A DNA stretch of 64,000 nucleotides from Citrobacter sp. MGH106. Lineage in GTDB: Bacteria > Pseudomonadota > Gammaproteobacteria > Enterobacterales > Enterobacteriaceae. Below are positions 41,965 through 54,393 of the stretch, in pieces. Each line of letters starts with the position of its first letter. Positions within the stretch are counted from its first letter, which is position 1. The DNA is taken from the NCBI RefSeq assembly GCF_001037495.1, contig NZ_KQ089822.1:4111938-4175937 (forward strand), in the 5' to 3' direction. A program made the position numbers and the translations under genes. A model generated the notes under the pieces. That model was not told the DNA's origin and searched no databases. It worked only from the letters and a program-made list of their open reading frames with translations.

Positions 41965-43515
<1,551 letters not shown>

Positions 43516-43521
43516 TGCTGT

Positions 43522-43606
43522 CGATGTGCCTGATGGCGCTTCGCTTATCAGGCCTACGGAGGATTGTAGGCCTGATAAGGCATTTATGCCGCCATCCGGC
43601 ACATCT
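43522..43606. repeat. REP/BIME in the malE-malF gap
   Basis: Two head-to-head REP units: GTGCCTGATGGCGCTTCGC with CTTATCAGGCCTACGG, then GTAGGCCTGATAAGGC with GCCGCCATCCGGCACATC. This is the position of the classic malE-malF REP, known to stabilise malE mRNA against 3' decay and give more MalE than MalF. Confidence 0.93.
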
Positions 43607-43644
43607 CCGGCCAGGAAGTTTCACCGTTGTTGAGGAAGATCCCC

Positions 43645-45189
43645 ATGGATGTCATTAAAAAGAAATACTGGTGGCAAAGCGACACGCTGAAATGGTCAGT
43701 GATAGGTCTGCTTGGTCTGCTGGTGGGTTACCTTGTTGTTTTGATGTACGCCCAGGGGGAGTACCTTTTTGCCATCATGACGCTGATTTTAAGCTCTGCT
43801 GGTCTGTATATTTTTGCTAACCGTAAAACTTATGCCTGGCGCTATGTTTATCCTGGTGTTGCTGGCATGGGGCTGTTTGTTCTGTTTCCGCTCATTTGCA
43901 CCATTGCCATTGCCTTTACCAACTACAGCAGTACCAACCAACTGACCTTTGAACGCGCCCAGCAAGTCCTGATGGACCGTTCTTATCAGGCGGGTAAAAC
44001 CTACAACTTTGGTCTGTATCCAGCGGGCACGGAGTGGCAACTGGCCCTCACCGATGGAGAGACGGGTAAGAACTATGTCTCCGATGCCTTTAAATTTGGC
44101 GGCGAGCAAAAACTGCAACTGAAAGAAACCGATACGCTGCCAACAGGTGAACGCGCGACGCTGCGCATCATCACGCAAAATCGCCAGGCGCTGACTCAAC
44201 TGACGGCTATACTGCCTGATGAAAGCAAAGTGATTATGAGCTCACTGCGTCAGTTCTCTGGCACGCAGCCACTCTACTCCCTGGCGGATGACGGGACGCT
44301 CACCAACAACCAGAGCGGCGTAAAATACCGTGCAAACAACGATATCGGTTATTACCAGTCGGTCACGGCTGACGGGAACTGGGGCACTGAAAAACTCAGT
44401 CCCGGCTATACCGTCACCATCGGCTGGGAGAACTTCACCCGCGTATTTACCGATGAAGGGATCCAGAAACCGTTCTTCGCTATCTTTGTCTGGACAGTCG
44501 TTTTCTCGGTCCTGACCGTGATCCTGACCGTTGCCGTGGGTATGGTTCTGGCTTGCCTGGTGCAATGGGAATCACTAAAAGGTAAAGCGATTTACCGCGT
44601 ACTGTTGATTCTGCCTTATGCCGTACCGTCGTTTATCTCGATTCTGATTTTCAAAGGGCTGTTCAACCAGAGCTTCGGTGAAATCAACATGATGCTAAGC
44701 GCACTGTTTGGCATCAAACCGGCCTGGTTCAGTGACCCAACCACCGCGCGTTCGATGATTATTATCGTCAACACCTGGCTGGGCTATCCGTACATGATGA
44801 TCCTGTGCATGGGTCTGCTGAAGGCGATTCCTGACGATCTGTATGAGGCTTCTGCGATGGATGGCGCGGGCCCGTTCCAGAACTTCTTTAAGATTACGTT
44901 GCCGCTGCTGATTAAGCCGCTGACGCCGCTGATGATCGCCAGTTTTGCCTTTAACTTTAACAACTTCGTGCTGATCCAACTGTTGACTAACGGTGGCCCG
45001 GACCGTCTTGGTACCACCACGCCAGCAGGCTATACCGACCTGCTCGTAAGTTACACCTATCGTATCGCCTTTGAAGGCGGCGGCGGTCAGGACTTCGGTC
45101 TGGCAGCAGCGATTGCGACGCTGATCTTCCTGCTGGTAGGTGTACTGGCGATAGTGAACCTGAAAGCCACACGAATGAAGTTTGACTAA
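43645..45189 (+). CDS. malF: Maltose ABC permease MalF
   Basis: 514-residue permease, same length as E. coli. Three N-terminal membrane segments, then the large periplasmic P2 loop (residues ~93-275), then five more segments; the EAA loop [20 protein letters not shown] near residue 400 contacts MalK. ATG at 43645 ([12 protein letters not shown]) with GAGGAAG upstream is chosen over an ATG six codons earlier. Confidence 0.96.
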   Translation: MDVIKKKYWWQSDTLKWSVIGLLGLLVGYLVVLMYAQGEYLFAIMTLILSSAGLYIFANRKTYAWRYVYPGVAGMGLFVLFPLICTIAIAFTNYSSTNQLTFERAQQVLMDRSYQAGKTYNFGLYPAGTEWQLALTDGETGKNYVSDAFKFGGEQKLQLKETDTLPTGERATLRIITQNRQALTQLTAILPDESKVIMSSLRQFSGTQPLYSLADDGTLTNNQSGVKYRANNDIGYYQSVTADGNWGTEKLSPGYTVTIGWENFTRVFTDEGIQKPFFAIFVWTVVFSVLTVILTVAVGMVLACLVQWESLKGKAIYRVLLILPYAVPSFISILIFKGLFNQSFGEINMMLSALFGIKPAWFSDPTTARSMIIIVNTWLGYPYMMILCMGLLKAIPDDLYEASAMDGAGPFQNFFKITLPLLIKPLTPLMIASFAFNFNNFVLIQLLTNGGPDRLGTTTPAGYTDLLVSYTYRIAFEGGGGQDFGLAAAIATLIFLLVGVLAIVNLKATRMKFD

Positions 45190-45203
45190 GGAGGGCATTG
45201 AAC

Positions 45204-46094
45204 ATGGCTATGGTCCAACCCAAATCTCAAAAAATGCGCCTCTTCGCGACGCACTTAGGCTTGCTGATTTTCATCGCGGCAATTATGTTCCCGCTGCTGA
45301 TGGTTATCGCGATTTCATTGCGCGAAGGTAACTTTGCTACCGGGAGCCTGATCCCGGAAAATATATCCTGGGAACACTGGCGGCTGGCATTGGGTTTCAG
45401 CGTTGAACATGCTGACGGCCGTGTCACACCGCCTCCCTTCCCGGTTCTGTTGTGGCTGTGGAACTCAGTGAAAATCGCCGGAATTACCGCCATCGGCATC
45501 GTGGCACTCTCCACTACCTGCGCCTACGCCTTTGCCCGTATGCGCTTTCCGGGTAAAGCCACGTTGCTGAAAGGGATGCTAATTTTCCAGATGTTCCCGG
45601 CGGTTCTGTCACTGGTGGCGTTGTATGCCTTGTTTGACCGCCTCGGACAGTACATTCCTTTTATCGGTCTGAACACTCACGGTGGCGTGATCTTCGCTTA
45701 CCTCGGCGGTATCGCCCTGCATGTATGGACGATTAAAGGCTATTTTGAAACGATTGATGGTTCGCTGGAAGAAGCGGCGGCGCTGGATGGCGCAACACCA
45801 TGGCAGGCATTCCGTCTGGTGCTATTACCACTTTCGGTACCGATTCTGGCGGTGGTGTTTATTCTGTCGTTTATCGCCGCAATTACTGAAGTTCCGGTCG
45901 CTTCACTGCTACTGCGTGATGTGAACAGCTACACCCTGGCGGTAGGTATGCAGCAGTACCTCAATCCACAGAACTATTTGTGGGGCGACTTTGCCGCCGC
46001 CGCCGTTCTTTCCGCCATTCCGATCACCCTGGTTTTCCTGCTGGCACAGCGCTGGCTGGTCAACGGTCTGACGGCGGGTGGTGTGAAAGGCTAA
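45204..46094 (+). CDS. malG: Maltose ABC permease MalG
   Basis: 296-residue permease, same length as E. coli. Six membrane segments and the EAA loop [18 protein letters not shown] near residue 190. The GGAGGGC site is 7-10 bases before ATG at 45204 ([10 protein letters not shown]); an ATG two codons earlier is less well placed. Last gene of malEFG, ending at a terminator. In E. coli K-12 xylE follows malG; here psiE follows directly. Confidence 0.96.
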   Translation: MAMVQPKSQKMRLFATHLGLLIFIAAIMFPLLMVIAISLREGNFATGSLIPENISWEHWRLALGFSVEHADGRVTPPPFPVLLWLWNSVKIAGITAIGIVALSTTCAYAFARMRFPGKATLLKGMLIFQMFPAVLSLVALYALFDRLGQYIPFIGLNTHGGVIFAYLGGIALHVWTIKGYFETIDGSLEEAAALDGATPWQAFRLVLLPLSVPILAVVFILSFIAAITEVPVASLLLRDVNSYTLAVGMQQYLNPQNYLWGDFAAAAVLSAIPITLVFLLAQRWLVNGLTAGGVKG

Positions 46095-46180
46095 GTTTCA
46101 TCGAAGTACCTGCCCGGCAACGGGCAGTGCAATGCCACTGCAACCCTCAACTTATGTTATCCCAACCTGTGACTGTTTTT

Positions 46181-46207
46181 CGGCGCTCTACGGAGCGCCA
46201 TTTTTTT
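46181..46207 (+). terminator. Terminator after malG
   Basis: GGCGCTC-TACG-GAGCGCC followed by ATTTTTTTA, 87 bases after the malG stop and touching the psiE stop. Confidence 0.92.
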
Positions 46208-46616
46208 ACTCTCGCTTCAGCCGCTTGGAATTACACAGCCACAGCGTAATCACCAACAACAAGATCGCCGCAGAATAGATCAATACATCCATTGGCGCTT
46301 TATGATCGACAATGATCAGGCGCACAATCGCAGTGATCCCGATATAGACAAAGTAGCGTAGTGGAAAGTGAAAACCTGACTGAAAGTACTTCACAATCAG
46401 TGCGATAAATTCAAAGTAGAGAAAATACACCACCAGCCCTTCCACCAGCTCATACTTGCTGGTTTGTTCCGGCGCGAACAGAACGTCTGCCAGATGCAGC
46501 GTCTCTTTCCCAAGAAATACGACCAGAATCAGGCCCAGACTGAGCAGTCCTAGATTCAGGACGGTCTGTAAAATCGTGGAGATAAACTCAACACGTGGAC
46601 GAGATAGTGACGTCAT
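46206..46616 (-). CDS. psiE: Phosphate-starvation-inducible protein PsiE
   Basis: 136-residue inner membrane protein with four hydrophobic segments, same length as E. coli PsiE. Family markers: [20 protein letters not shown] in the middle and [10 protein letters not shown] near residue 105. Induced by phosphate starvation in E. coli; function unknown. Its start is followed upstream by a short gap and a REP. Confidence 0.93.
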   Translation of the reverse strand: MTSLSRPRVEFISTILQTVLNLGLLSLGLILVVFLGKETLHLADVLFAPEQTSKYELVEGLVVYFLYFEFIALIVKYFQSGFHFPLRYFVYIGITAIVRLIIVDHKAPMDVLIYSAAILLLVITLWLCNSKRLKRE

Positions 46617-46699
46617 AACAGCACCTCTTACTCTGTGGCGAAGTTCCTGTATAACGCAAAAATGTGACAGAGATCTATATTTTTTGTTTATTTTTTATT

Positions 46700-46768
46700 C
46701 AGGGATCGTAAGCACCTTATCTGGCCTGCTGCTTGCCCGATGCGCGTAGCGCCACCGGGCAAACAACG
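46700..46768. repeat. REP element between yjbH and psiE
   Basis: CACCTTATCTGGCCTGCTGC followed by TTGCCCGATGCGCGTAGCGC and CACCGGGCAAAC: a single diverged REP just after the yjbH stop. Confidence 0.7.
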
Positions 46769-46774
46769 CTCACA

Positions 46775-48874
46775 TCAGCGAAATTTCTCACTCCTGTCGC
46801 TGGTCATATCGTACAGACCAAACTTACGTCCAAGCTGCTGGCCTCCGTCACGCGTCAACGGTGTCCAGCCGATCGCCGCACGACTGCGGGTTGGGCCGGT
46901 GGAGAAGAGATCCAGCGGCACAGAAACATACACGCCTTTGGTAAAATCCCCTTCCCCGTACTCATCTGGTGATGCATCGGTGATGGTCGCATAGCCGCCC
47001 ACCACGACACCGCTGTCGAAGCGTTTAGTAATCTCCAGCGTCCCACCTTTATCTCCAGCCAGATACTGCCCGACACTGGCTTTCACCAGCACATCCTGGG
47101 CGAACGAAGGATTCCAGTAGGCCGTCAGATGCCCGGTCTTCACGCTGTAGTCGGTGAATTTCATCATGTCCTGCGCACTGCGCCAGTCACGTTGTTTCAC
47201 GTAGTTGGCGTCAATACCAAACGCCCAATTACCATCCAGCGGGCGGTACAGCACTTCAGCCCCCGCGCCGCCGTACATGGTCTCCAGATAGCCGCCGTAA
47301 ACCTGTCCGTAAAACCCATGACCAAGAGACTGGAAGTAGTTAGCCTGGAGATTATTCACATACACGTCGTTCTGCACATAGTCACGTACGTGGGTACGAA
47401 CCCGCGGCAAATGCGAATCCTGCGGCGGATTAGTGTAATTAAACTTGTCGTAGTTATTGGCAAGATTGGCAAACAGACTGCCAGTAGTGAGCAGGTGATC
47501 CGTGACCCACAGATCCGCCGTCCCCATAACACCCAACTGATACATATAGAAGTTTTCCGGGCCGCCAACCGACTGATTAAGCACCGGATCGATATGAAAA
47601 TCGAAGCGTGACTTATCGATATACCAGCCCTGCTCGACAGTTTGTGGAACAACGGGTTCGACGCGGTTTTGCACCAGCGAAGTTTCATGTCCCAACGGTT
47701 CCCCTTGCAGATGGTTCTTCAGGCTTGATACATCCGTTTCGGTCGTCACCTGCGGTAAATTCAAGCGATTTTCTGTTACGCGGATCGTGCGGATCCCTTC
47801 CGGAAGATCGTTCATCACGATCCGATTCGCTCGTTCGATCCCTTCACGAGAGTCACGGTACTTCACCTGTTCGCCGGTGACGTAAAGTGTCTCGCCCTTC
47901 ACCTGAATCTTCGGATCCGCCAGCCCGGCGTTGTATTTCAGCAACGTTAACTGATTCGCCACTACCGAATGTTGCAGGATGGCATCCTGCGGCTGCGGCT
48001 GATATTTCGGTCGGGCATTGTCGTTATAGCTGGGCCGCAGATCGTTGAAGTTGGTACGCAACGTGACCCCAAACATAAAGGTATTGCCGCGTTCGTAGCT
48101 GAGGTTAACGTCGGCCCAATCGGTGACGCGGTAAATGGCGCCGACGTTAAACTTACTCTTCTGCTCCAGCTTACCCGCAAAATCCTGCTGGTAATTGTTC
48201 CCTTCATACTCCAGTTTCAGACGCAATGGCTGCCAGGGTGTCTGGTATTCCACGCCGCCAAACAACGATGCCGGACCGTGGAACATCTGGCTGCCATCGA
48301 TAGATCCGGCCTGTTTATAGCTGTTATCGCGATAACAGAATTTATCGCTGTACGAACACAGCGGATTACTCACATTGCCGCTGGTTCCCAGATATCCCCA
48401 GCCAAGGCCGAGCGAGAAATCAAAAGGACCCCAGGCTTTATTCGCCACAATGTATTCCGCATCAAACAGGCCAGTCCCGCCGATATCCCGCGCACCAACC
48501 GCCACCTGCGGCATCCAGTAACTCTCTTCCCACAGCCGTAATTTGAGGTCGAAAGCCTTATCCTTGTATGTTTGATCGCCAGAAAACGACTCAACACTGC
48601 TGTATTTTTTAGTACGCACATCGGTGTAGCGCAGCGTGGTTTCCAGCCAGGGAAAAAGCTGCACAGACGCGGAGTAGTAGCGGTACTGATCGTTATCACG
48701 ATAGTTGAGGCTCATTTCCCCTTCACGCGCCATCCGTGCGGTCGGGGTTTGCAGCAGCCCCACGCCGCCAAAGTCTGACTGAGAAGGGCCAGCAGGCGCC
48801 GGGAAAGTTTCACCGTGGCACGCCACGCTTACACCCAGCGCCAATAAGCTGAGCAGATAAGTTTTTCTCATCAT
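46775..48874 (-). CDS. yjbH: YjbH outer membrane lipoprotein-like exopolysaccharide protein
   Basis: 699-residue secreted protein (E. coli YjbH about 698). Signal peptide residues 1-21 ([14 protein letters not shown]). The N-terminal region [20 protein letters not shown] is the YjbH/WbfB domain signature; the rest is rich in amphipathic strands and aromatic residues, as for a large outer membrane barrel. Last gene of yjbEFGH, an RcsB-regulated operon linked to an extracellular polysaccharide. Start overlaps the yjbG end by 4 bases. Confidence 0.92.
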   Translation of the reverse strand: MMRKTYLLSLLALGVSVACHGETFPAPAGPSQSDFGGVGLLQTPTARMAREGEMSLNYRDNDQYRYYSASVQLFPWLETTLRYTDVRTKKYSSVESFSGDQTYKDKAFDLKLRLWEESYWMPQVAVGARDIGGTGLFDAEYIVANKAWGPFDFSLGLGWGYLGTSGNVSNPLCSYSDKFCYRDNSYKQAGSIDGSQMFHGPASLFGGVEYQTPWQPLRLKLEYEGNNYQQDFAGKLEQKSKFNVGAIYRVTDWADVNLSYERGNTFMFGVTLRTNFNDLRPSYNDNARPKYQPQPQDAILQHSVVANQLTLLKYNAGLADPKIQVKGETLYVTGEQVKYRDSREGIERANRIVMNDLPEGIRTIRVTENRLNLPQVTTETDVSSLKNHLQGEPLGHETSLVQNRVEPVVPQTVEQGWYIDKSRFDFHIDPVLNQSVGGPENFYMYQLGVMGTADLWVTDHLLTTGSLFANLANNYDKFNYTNPPQDSHLPRVRTHVRDYVQNDVYVNNLQANYFQSLGHGFYGQVYGGYLETMYGGAGAEVLYRPLDGNWAFGIDANYVKQRDWRSAQDMMKFTDYSVKTGHLTAYWNPSFAQDVLVKASVGQYLAGDKGGTLEITKRFDSGVVVGGYATITDASPDEYGEGDFTKGVYVSVPLDLFSTGPTRSRAAIGWTPLTRDGGQQLGRKFGLYDMTSDRSEKFR

Positions 48875-49608
48875 TCGGGTATCCGCTGGGTCAGAGTGCG
48901 AAGGATGTCGGCATTGATTTCATCCGGGGCTGTACTCCAGACGGCATCGGCGAGTCCGACAAAAAGGGTGCTGCCGGGCATCAGCTCTACGTGGCGTTTG
49001 TTCCAGTAAGCGACTGGCGCTTTCTGTGTACGTCCGTCGGGATAGACCACCCACGCATAACTGCGATCGGCACCACTGAGCAAACTTTGCCCATCGAGAT
49101 AGCTGGCAACATCACGCCCGGCCACAAACGGTTGCTTCCCCGGGCGACTTACCAGCCCAAACAACGTAATTTCTGTTGGCTCTGGCCCGACCCAAAGCGT
49201 GTAGTTGCCCTGTAATGGCGGGTTACCGCCGTCACTTACCCGCACAACGTCCGGATCGAGATTAATCCGCTGTCTGCCGGTAACCTTCAGCACCTGCACT
49301 TGCTGATGTAACGTGTTGATGGCGGCAGCGGCGTCACCACTTTCCTCTGAACTCAGCGCCGCTAAACGTCCTAACAGCACCTGTTGTTGGCGCTGCGCTG
49401 TAATGGTCGCCTGTTCTTCGCTGATGATCGCCGCTGGCCACCAGCTATTTGCCAGTTTCGGTTGTCCCACCAGATCGATCAGGTGCTCCACATCGGCCAG
49501 CGTTTTCGCCTCCGTGTTGCCTGTCGTCATCACTTTGACAGTGCCTGCTGCAAAAACAGATGACACGCTCAGGCTGACGAGGAGCGCTGTAATAGTCCGT
49601 TTCATCAT
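48871..49608 (-). CDS. yjbG: YjbG, periplasmic exopolysaccharide protein
   Basis: 245-residue secreted protein, same length as E. coli YjbG. Signal peptide ends ASVFAAG near residue 21. A GfcC/caps-synthesis-type domain is inferred: family members resemble the Wza-associated GfcC. Conserved [10 protein letters not shown] and [14 protein letters not shown] are seen. Overlaps both neighbours by 4 bases. Confidence 0.91.
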   Translation of the reverse strand: MMKRTITALLVSLSVSSVFAAGTVKVMTTGNTEAKTLADVEHLIDLVGQPKLANSWWPAAIISEEQATITAQRQQQVLLGRLAALSSEESGDAAAAINTLHQQVQVLKVTGRQRINLDPDVVRVSDGGNPPLQGNYTLWVGPEPTEITLFGLVSRPGKQPFVAGRDVASYLDGQSLLSGADRSYAWVVYPDGRTQKAPVAYWNKRHVELMPGSTLFVGLADAVWSTAPDEINADILRTLTQRIPE

Positions 49609-50258
49609 GATTTTGCCGCCTTAATCAGCGTGGTTTTCACCGGGAAGTAATTTGCGCCCAGGTACTGTTTCGACTGACGAATCAGCCCGTCGCTATCGAT
49701 CCAGTAGCGGTTATGCCAACGGGCCTGATCGGTCGTCACCTCTTCATCCAGCACGCGAACCGAGGTTTCATCGCTGGCAACCCTGATACTGTCAGTGCCA
49801 TCCCATTTGAAGACCGAGCGGGCGGTGGCGTAGCGCACCTGCTTATGCTCGGTCCAGCCCATCGTACGGCTCCAGGTGACACCGTCGACGATCTGGTTTG
49901 GCTTGATAAGCGGGTCTGCCGCCAGATTATTCACCTCGATCAGGTTGTCTCCGCCGAGCCATGTTTTCACCAGACGTCCGTGCTGTGTCACGAGAACGGC
50001 CTGATCCTGCGTCACCCATTTCTGCTGGTCGTTTTCTGCGAAAGCGAGCACCACAAACAGCTGAGGGCCGTCATTGAGCTGCATATACTGGCTGGCATAG
50101 GGCATGTTTTGGATATCATCGTCCGTCATCTGTACGCCAGGTGTACCGAACACGCTATTCCACAGCGAATGTCCCAGCCCCTCAGTTGAGGCAGAACACG
50201 CCTGCAGTAACAGGCAAACCAATATGAGCTCTGGTCGCTTCACGACGCTTCTCCGCAT
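49605..50258 (-). CDS. yjbF: YjbF lipoprotein of the exopolysaccharide operon
   Basis: 217-residue protein with a lipobox LLLQAC at residues ~16-21, so a lipoprotein, probably outer membrane. GfcB/YjbF family: IQNMPYASQYMQLNDGP and the ending SKQYLGANYFPVKTTLIK are typical. Slightly longer than the E. coli protein (about 212). Separated from yjbE by a REP. Confidence 0.91.
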   Translation of the reverse strand: MRRSVVKRPELILVCLLLQACSASTEGLGHSLWNSVFGTPGVQMTDDDIQNMPYASQYMQLNDGPQLFVVLAFAENDQQKWVTQDQAVLVTQHGRLVKTWLGGDNLIEVNNLAADPLIKPNQIVDGVTWSRTMGWTEHKQVRYATARSVFKWDGTDSIRVASDETSVRVLDEEVTTDQARWHNRYWIDSDGLIRQSKQYLGANYFPVKTTLIKAAKS

Positions 50259-50261
50259 TAT

Positions 50262-50312
50262 TGCCGGGTGGCGCTATGCTTACCCGGCAGGCCGATAAGT
50301 CCCGCAGGCTTA
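50262..50312. repeat. REP element between yjbE and yjbF
   Basis: TTGCCGGGTGGCGCTATGCT and TACCCGGCAGGCCGATAAGT: one REP unit inside the yjbEFGH operon. Just downstream (50324-50345) is a short hairpin-forming CACACCGAAGTGTG. Confidence 0.72.
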
Positions 50313-50365
50313 CGGCAATCCAAAATAACCACACCGAAGTGTGGTTATGGTTAAACGTACCGCGA

Positions 50366-50608
50366 TTACTGGGTACTGGTGGTCGTGGTGGTTGTGGTTC
50401 CGGTATTAGAGCCATCTCCACCACCGGTTGCCGCCAGGGCGACCCCCACCGCAGAACTTACGGTGCTCACGCTGGTTGCGGAGGAACTTCCTGCCGAAAC
50501 CGACGCGGCAGCTGACCCTGCAGCCTCCCCCACCTGGACGGGGGCGGCATGGACAGAAGTCGCCGCAAGCGCAGATATAGCCAAAAGGCCATACAGAACT
50601 TTTTTCAT
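50366..50608 (-). CDS. yjbE: YjbE, small Gly/Ser/Thr-rich secreted protein
   Basis: 80-residue protein, same length as E. coli YjbE. Signal peptide residues 1-22 ([12 protein letters not shown]); the mature part is Ala/Ser/Val-rich and ends in a threonine run ([10 protein letters not shown]). First gene of yjbEFGH. No enzyme motif. An in-frame ATG one codon earlier exists; the second gives the family length. Confidence 0.9.
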   Translation of the reverse strand: MKKVLYGLLAISALAATSVHAAPVQVGEAAGSAAASVSAGSSSATSVSTVSSAVGVALAATGGGDGSNTGTTTTTTTSTQ

Positions 50609-50916
50609 CACAAATTCCCTTCATTGTATGAATGGAGATTTACCCAAAAGAATTTCGGGCGAGATCGAGTATACACAACCGAAGTATGCGAATTACGGCA
50701 CGCGGGAATTTAGGATAATTAGAAAAAAGAACGTACTAATGATAACTTTTAATATGAAAACAAATATAAATCAGTTGGTTAAAATAATTATATAAAAATA
50801 CAATATCCGTAAACTCTGAAAATCATCGAGCAAAAATTAAAGTAATAAAATTATTTTAGGATTAAGCTCAATTAAATTTTCACATAAGGTTCAAGAGAAA
50901 GGGAATTATCTTATAA
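50609..50916. other. AT-rich control region upstream of yjbE
   Basis: About 300 AT-rich bases between pgi and yjbE. It should hold the RcsAB-responsive yjbE promoter. No gene seen; I cannot place an Rcs box with confidence. Confidence 0.45.
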
Positions 50917-50947
50917 AAAAAGCCGATAATAATATCGGCTTTTTAAT
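50917..50947 (-). terminator. Terminator after pgi
   Basis: Minus-strand reading AAAAAGCCGATA-TTAT-TATCGGCTTTTTTT, about 35 bases after the pgi stop. Perfect stem with a T-run. Confidence 0.93.
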
Positions 50948-50981
50948 TTCATTATTGCTGCGGTTCAAAGGAAGACGCAGA

Positions 50982-52628
50982 TTAACGCCAGGACTTATAA
51001 CGGTTAATCAAACCGTTAGTCGAGCAGTCGTGGCTGTTGATTTCTTTATCATCGTTCAGCTCTGGCAGAATGCGGTTTGCCAGTTGTTTGCCCAGCTCCA
51101 CGCCCCACTGGTCGAAGGTGAAGATGTTGAGGATTGCGCCCTGAGTAAAGATTTTATGCTCATACAGTGCAATCAGCGCACCCAGACTGAACGGGGTAAT
51201 TTCACGCAGCAGAATGGAGTTAGTCGGACGGTTGCCTTCAAACACTTTAAACGGCACAACGTGCTCGAGCTGAGCCGGATCTTTACCCTGGTCACGATAT
51301 TCCTGCTCAACCACTTCGCGAGATTTACCAAACGCCAGCGCTTCAGTCTGAGCGAAGAAGTTAGACAGCAGCTTCGGATGGTGATCCGACAGCGGGTTGT
51401 GGGTAATCGCCGGAGCGATAAAGTCACAAGGAACCATTTTGGTGCCCTGATGAATCAACTGATAGAACGCGTGCTGACCGTTAGTGCCCGGCTCACCCCA
51501 GATGATTGGGCCAGTCTGGTAATCCACCGCGTTGCCGTTACGGTCAACGTATTTACCGTTGGATTCCATATTGCCCTGCTGAAAGTAGGCCGCGAAACGG
51601 TGCATATACTGGTCATACGGCAGGATCGCTTCGGTTTCAGCACCAAAGAAATTGTTGTACCAGATACCGATCAGCGCCAACAGCACCGGCAGGTTTTTCT
51701 CTGCAGGCGTGGTGGAGAAATGCTTATCCATTGCGTGCGCACCGGACAGCAGCTCAACGAAATTGTCGTAGCCCACGGACAGGATGATAGACAGGCCGAT
51801 TGCTGACCACAGGGAATAGCGTCCACCGACCCAGTCCCAGAACTCGAACATGTTGGCGGTATCAATACCGAACTCGCCAACCGCTTTGCCGTTGGTGGAC
51901 AGTGCCGCGAAGTGTTTGGCAACGTGCTTGTTGTCGCCTGCGGTCGCCAGGAACCAGTCGCGCGCGCTGTGGGCGTTGGTCATGGTTTCCTGAGTAGTGA
52001 AGGTTTTAGACGCGACCAGGAACAGCGTGGTTTCCGGGTTCACTTTCTTCAGCACTTCGGCAATATGCGTGCCGTCAACGTTAGACACAAAGTGCATATT
52101 CAGGTGATTTTTGTACGGACGCAGCGCTTCGGTCACCATGAACGGGCCAAGGTCAGAGCCGCCGATACCAATGTTCACCACATCAGTGATTGCCTTACCA
52201 GTGTAGCCTTTCCAACTGCCGGAGATAATCGCTTCAGAAAAGGATTTCATCTTCTCCAGCACCGCGTTCACTTCCGGCATCACATCTTTGCCGTCAACAA
52301 TGATTGGCGTATTGCTACGGTTGCGCAGCGCTACGTGCAGCACCGCACGGTCCTCGGTGCGGTTGATCTTTTCACCGGAGAACATGGATTTGATAGCACC
52401 TGCGAGATCGGTCTCTTTCGCCAGATCCTGCAGTTTGGCCAACGTCTCTTCAGTGATGCGGTTTTTGGAGAAATCCACCAGCATCAGATCGTCAAACGTC
52501 GCGGAAAATTTAGTGAAGCGATCGCTATCTTTCGCGAACAGGTCCGCGATTGTAACGTCTTTCATCTCTTCAAAGTGTTTTTGTAGTGCCTGCCAGGCTG
52601 AGGTCTGCGTTGGATTGATGTTTTTCAT
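50982..52628 (-). CDS. pgi: Glucose-6-phosphate isomerase
   Basis: 548-residue glycolytic enzyme (E. coli 549) converting glucose-6-phosphate and fructose-6-phosphate. Signature [12 protein letters not shown] near residue 150; the second PGI signature [16 protein letters not shown] near residue 510; catalytic Glu in the [13 protein letters not shown] region near 385 with the conserved His. ATG at 52628 ([10 protein letters not shown]) matches the family start; two codons upstream is another ATG. Divergent from lysC. Confidence 0.97.
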   Translation of the reverse strand: MKNINPTQTSAWQALQKHFEEMKDVTIADLFAKDSDRFTKFSATFDDLMLVDFSKNRITEETLAKLQDLAKETDLAGAIKSMFSGEKINRTEDRAVLHVALRNRSNTPIIVDGKDVMPEVNAVLEKMKSFSEAIISGSWKGYTGKAITDVVNIGIGGSDLGPFMVTEALRPYKNHLNMHFVSNVDGTHIAEVLKKVNPETTLFLVASKTFTTQETMTNAHSARDWFLATAGDNKHVAKHFAALSTNGKAVGEFGIDTANMFEFWDWVGGRYSLWSAIGLSIILSVGYDNFVELLSGAHAMDKHFSTTPAEKNLPVLLALIGIWYNNFFGAETEAILPYDQYMHRFAAYFQQGNMESNGKYVDRNGNAVDYQTGPIIWGEPGTNGQHAFYQLIHQGTKMVPCDFIAPAITHNPLSDHHPKLLSNFFAQTEALAFGKSREVVEQEYRDQGKDPAQLEHVVPFKVFEGNRPTNSILLREITPFSLGALIALYEHKIFTQGAILNIFTFDQWGVELGKQLANRILPELNDDKEINSHDCSTNGLINRYKSWR

Positions 52629-52819
52629 TAGCAATACTCTTCTGATTTTGAGAATTGTGACTGAGATCGATTGTAACGCCAGTCACAGAAAAGTGTGATT
52701 GTTTTAATGCCATTGCACTGGCCTGTATGAATCGAGGATGAAAAGCAGCAAAAGTATAGCTGTTATAAGCGCTGTTACTCATCGCTAACGCAGCATGAAA
52801 AATCCGCATAATCCCAGCG

Positions 52820-52938
52820 TTGACAGTACAGGCTACACATTTTATTTATAAATACGGTATTTGCATTTGCGCCTGCACCGGTTTCCGTTCTGCCTTTGTG
52901 CCATGGTCGCTTTTTTCATTCCCTGACACGAGGTCGTT
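52820..52938 (+). promoter_or_regulatory. lysC promoter and short leader without L-box
   Basis: TTGACA (52820-52825), 17-base spacer, TATTTA (52843-52848) make a good sigma-70 promoter, giving a start near 52855 and an ~80-nt leader. The end of the leader, CCTGACACGAGG then TTATG, matches the E. coli lysC leader end, but the ~175-nt lysine riboswitch of E. coli cannot be found between this promoter and the gene. Confidence 0.65.
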
Positions 52939-54288
52939 ATGACAAATCTAGTTGTCTCCAAGTTTGGCGGTACCAGCGTGGCGGATTTTGACGCCATGAA
53001 TCGCAGCGCGGATGTGGTACTTTCCGATGCTAACGTCCGTTTAGTGGTACTTTCCGCTTCGGCGGGCATTACCAATCTGCTGGTCGCACTGGCAGAAGGA
53101 CTGGAGCCAACCGAACGCTTCGAGAAGCTCGATTCCATTCGTCAAATTCAGTTCGATATCCTGGAACGCCTGCGCTATCCGAACGTGATCCGCGAAGAGA
53201 TAGAACGCCTGCTGGAAAACATCACCACGCTGGCAGAAGCCGCTTCACTGGCCACCTCAACCGCACTGACTGACGAACTGGTCAGCCACGGTGAACTGAT
53301 GTCTACCCTGCTGTTTGTCGAGATCCTGCGTGAGCGTAACGTGCAGGCGCAGTGGTTTGATGTGCGCAAAGTGATGCGAACCAACGATCGTTTTGGCCGC
53401 GCAGAGCCGGATGTTTCGGCGCTGGCTGAACTGGCGACGCTACAGCTGGCCCCGCGTCTGGATGAAGGTCTGGTTATTACCCAGGGTTTTATCGGTAGCG
53501 AAAGCAAAGGCCGCACCACCACGCTGGGACGTGGCGGCAGCGACTATACGGCAGCCTTGCTGGCAGAAGCGTTGCACGCAACGCGCGTTGATATCTGGAC
53601 CGATGTTCCCGGCATCTACACAACCGATCCACGCGTAGTTCCAGCCGCTAAACGTATTGATGAAATCGCCTTTGAAGAGGCTGCTGAGATGGCAACCTTC
53701 GGCGCGAAAGTGTTGCATCCGGCGACCCTGTTACCCGCCGTACGTAGCGATATTCCGGTGTTTGTTGGCTCCAGCAAAGATCCAAAAGCGGGCGGCACGC
53801 TGGTGTGTAATAAAACCCAGAATCCACCGCTATTTCGCGCACTGGCGCTGCGTCGTAAGCAAACGCTGCTCACGCTGCATAGCCTGAATATGCTGCACTC
53901 TCGTGGATTTTTAGCGGAAGTGTTCGGCATTCTGGCACGTCATAATATCTCGGTGGATTTGATTACCACCTCAGAAGTCAGCGTGGCGCTAACCCTGGAC
54001 ACCACAGGTTCCACTTCCACCGGAGATACGTTGCTGACACAGACTCTGCTCATGGAACTGTCTGCACTGTGCCGGGTAGAAGTAGAAGAAGGTCTCGCGC
54101 TGGTGGCGCTGATTGGTAACGACCTGTCTAAAGCCTGTGGCGTGGGTAAAGAGGTGTTTGGCGTGCTGGAGCCGTTCAACATTCGCATGATTTGCTATGG
54201 TGCATCCAGCCATAACCTGTGCTTCCTCGTTCCCGGTACTGAAGCTGAGCAGGTTGTGCAGAAGCTGCACCATAATCTGTTTGAGTGA
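52939..54288 (+). CDS. lysC: Lysine-sensitive aspartokinase III
   Basis: 449-residue aspartate kinase, same length as E. coli LysC. Kinase signature VSKFGGTSVAD at the start, the GRGGSDYTAAL motif near residue 200 and WTDVPGIYTTDPR near residue 220. Two ACT domains (residues ~310-449) bind lysine; the conserved VDLITTSEVSVALT is present, so feedback inhibition should remain. First step of the lysine/methionine/threonine pathway. Confidence 0.97.
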   Translation: MTNLVVSKFGGTSVADFDAMNRSADVVLSDANVRLVVLSASAGITNLLVALAEGLEPTERFEKLDSIRQIQFDILERLRYPNVIREEIERLLENITTLAEAASLATSTALTDELVSHGELMSTLLFVEILRERNVQAQWFDVRKVMRTNDRFGRAEPDVSALAELATLQLAPRLDEGLVITQGFIGSESKGRTTTLGRGGSDYTAALLAEALHATRVDIWTDVPGIYTTDPRVVPAAKRIDEIAFEEAAEMATFGAKVLHPATLLPAVRSDIPVFVGSSKDPKAGGTLVCNKTQNPPLFRALALRRKQTLLTLHSLNMLHSRGFLAEVFGILARHNISVDLITTSEVSVALTLDTTGSTSTGDTLLTQTLLMELSALCRVEVEEGLALVALIGNDLSKACGVGKEVFGVLEPFNIRMICYGASSHNLCFLVPGTEAEQVVQKLHHNLFE

Positions 54289-54291
54289 CAA

Positions 54292-54392
54292 CGTCCGTAG
54301 ACCGGATGGCGGTGAATCGTCTTATCCGGCTTACGGTATGGGTGCACGGCCCGACAGGTGTAAACATCATCGGGCCGTACACTCCGTTAACG
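54292..54392. repeat. REP unit plus inverted repeat between lysC and the slipin gene
   Basis: CCGTAGACCGGATGGCGGTG with CGTCTTATCCGGCTTACG (one REP), followed by CGGCCCGA-N17-TCGGGCCG (54349-54381), a stem of 8 bp with no T-run. These lie in the gap between convergent lysC and the slipin gene and probably terminate both. Confidence 0.75.
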
Positions 54393-54393
54393 T

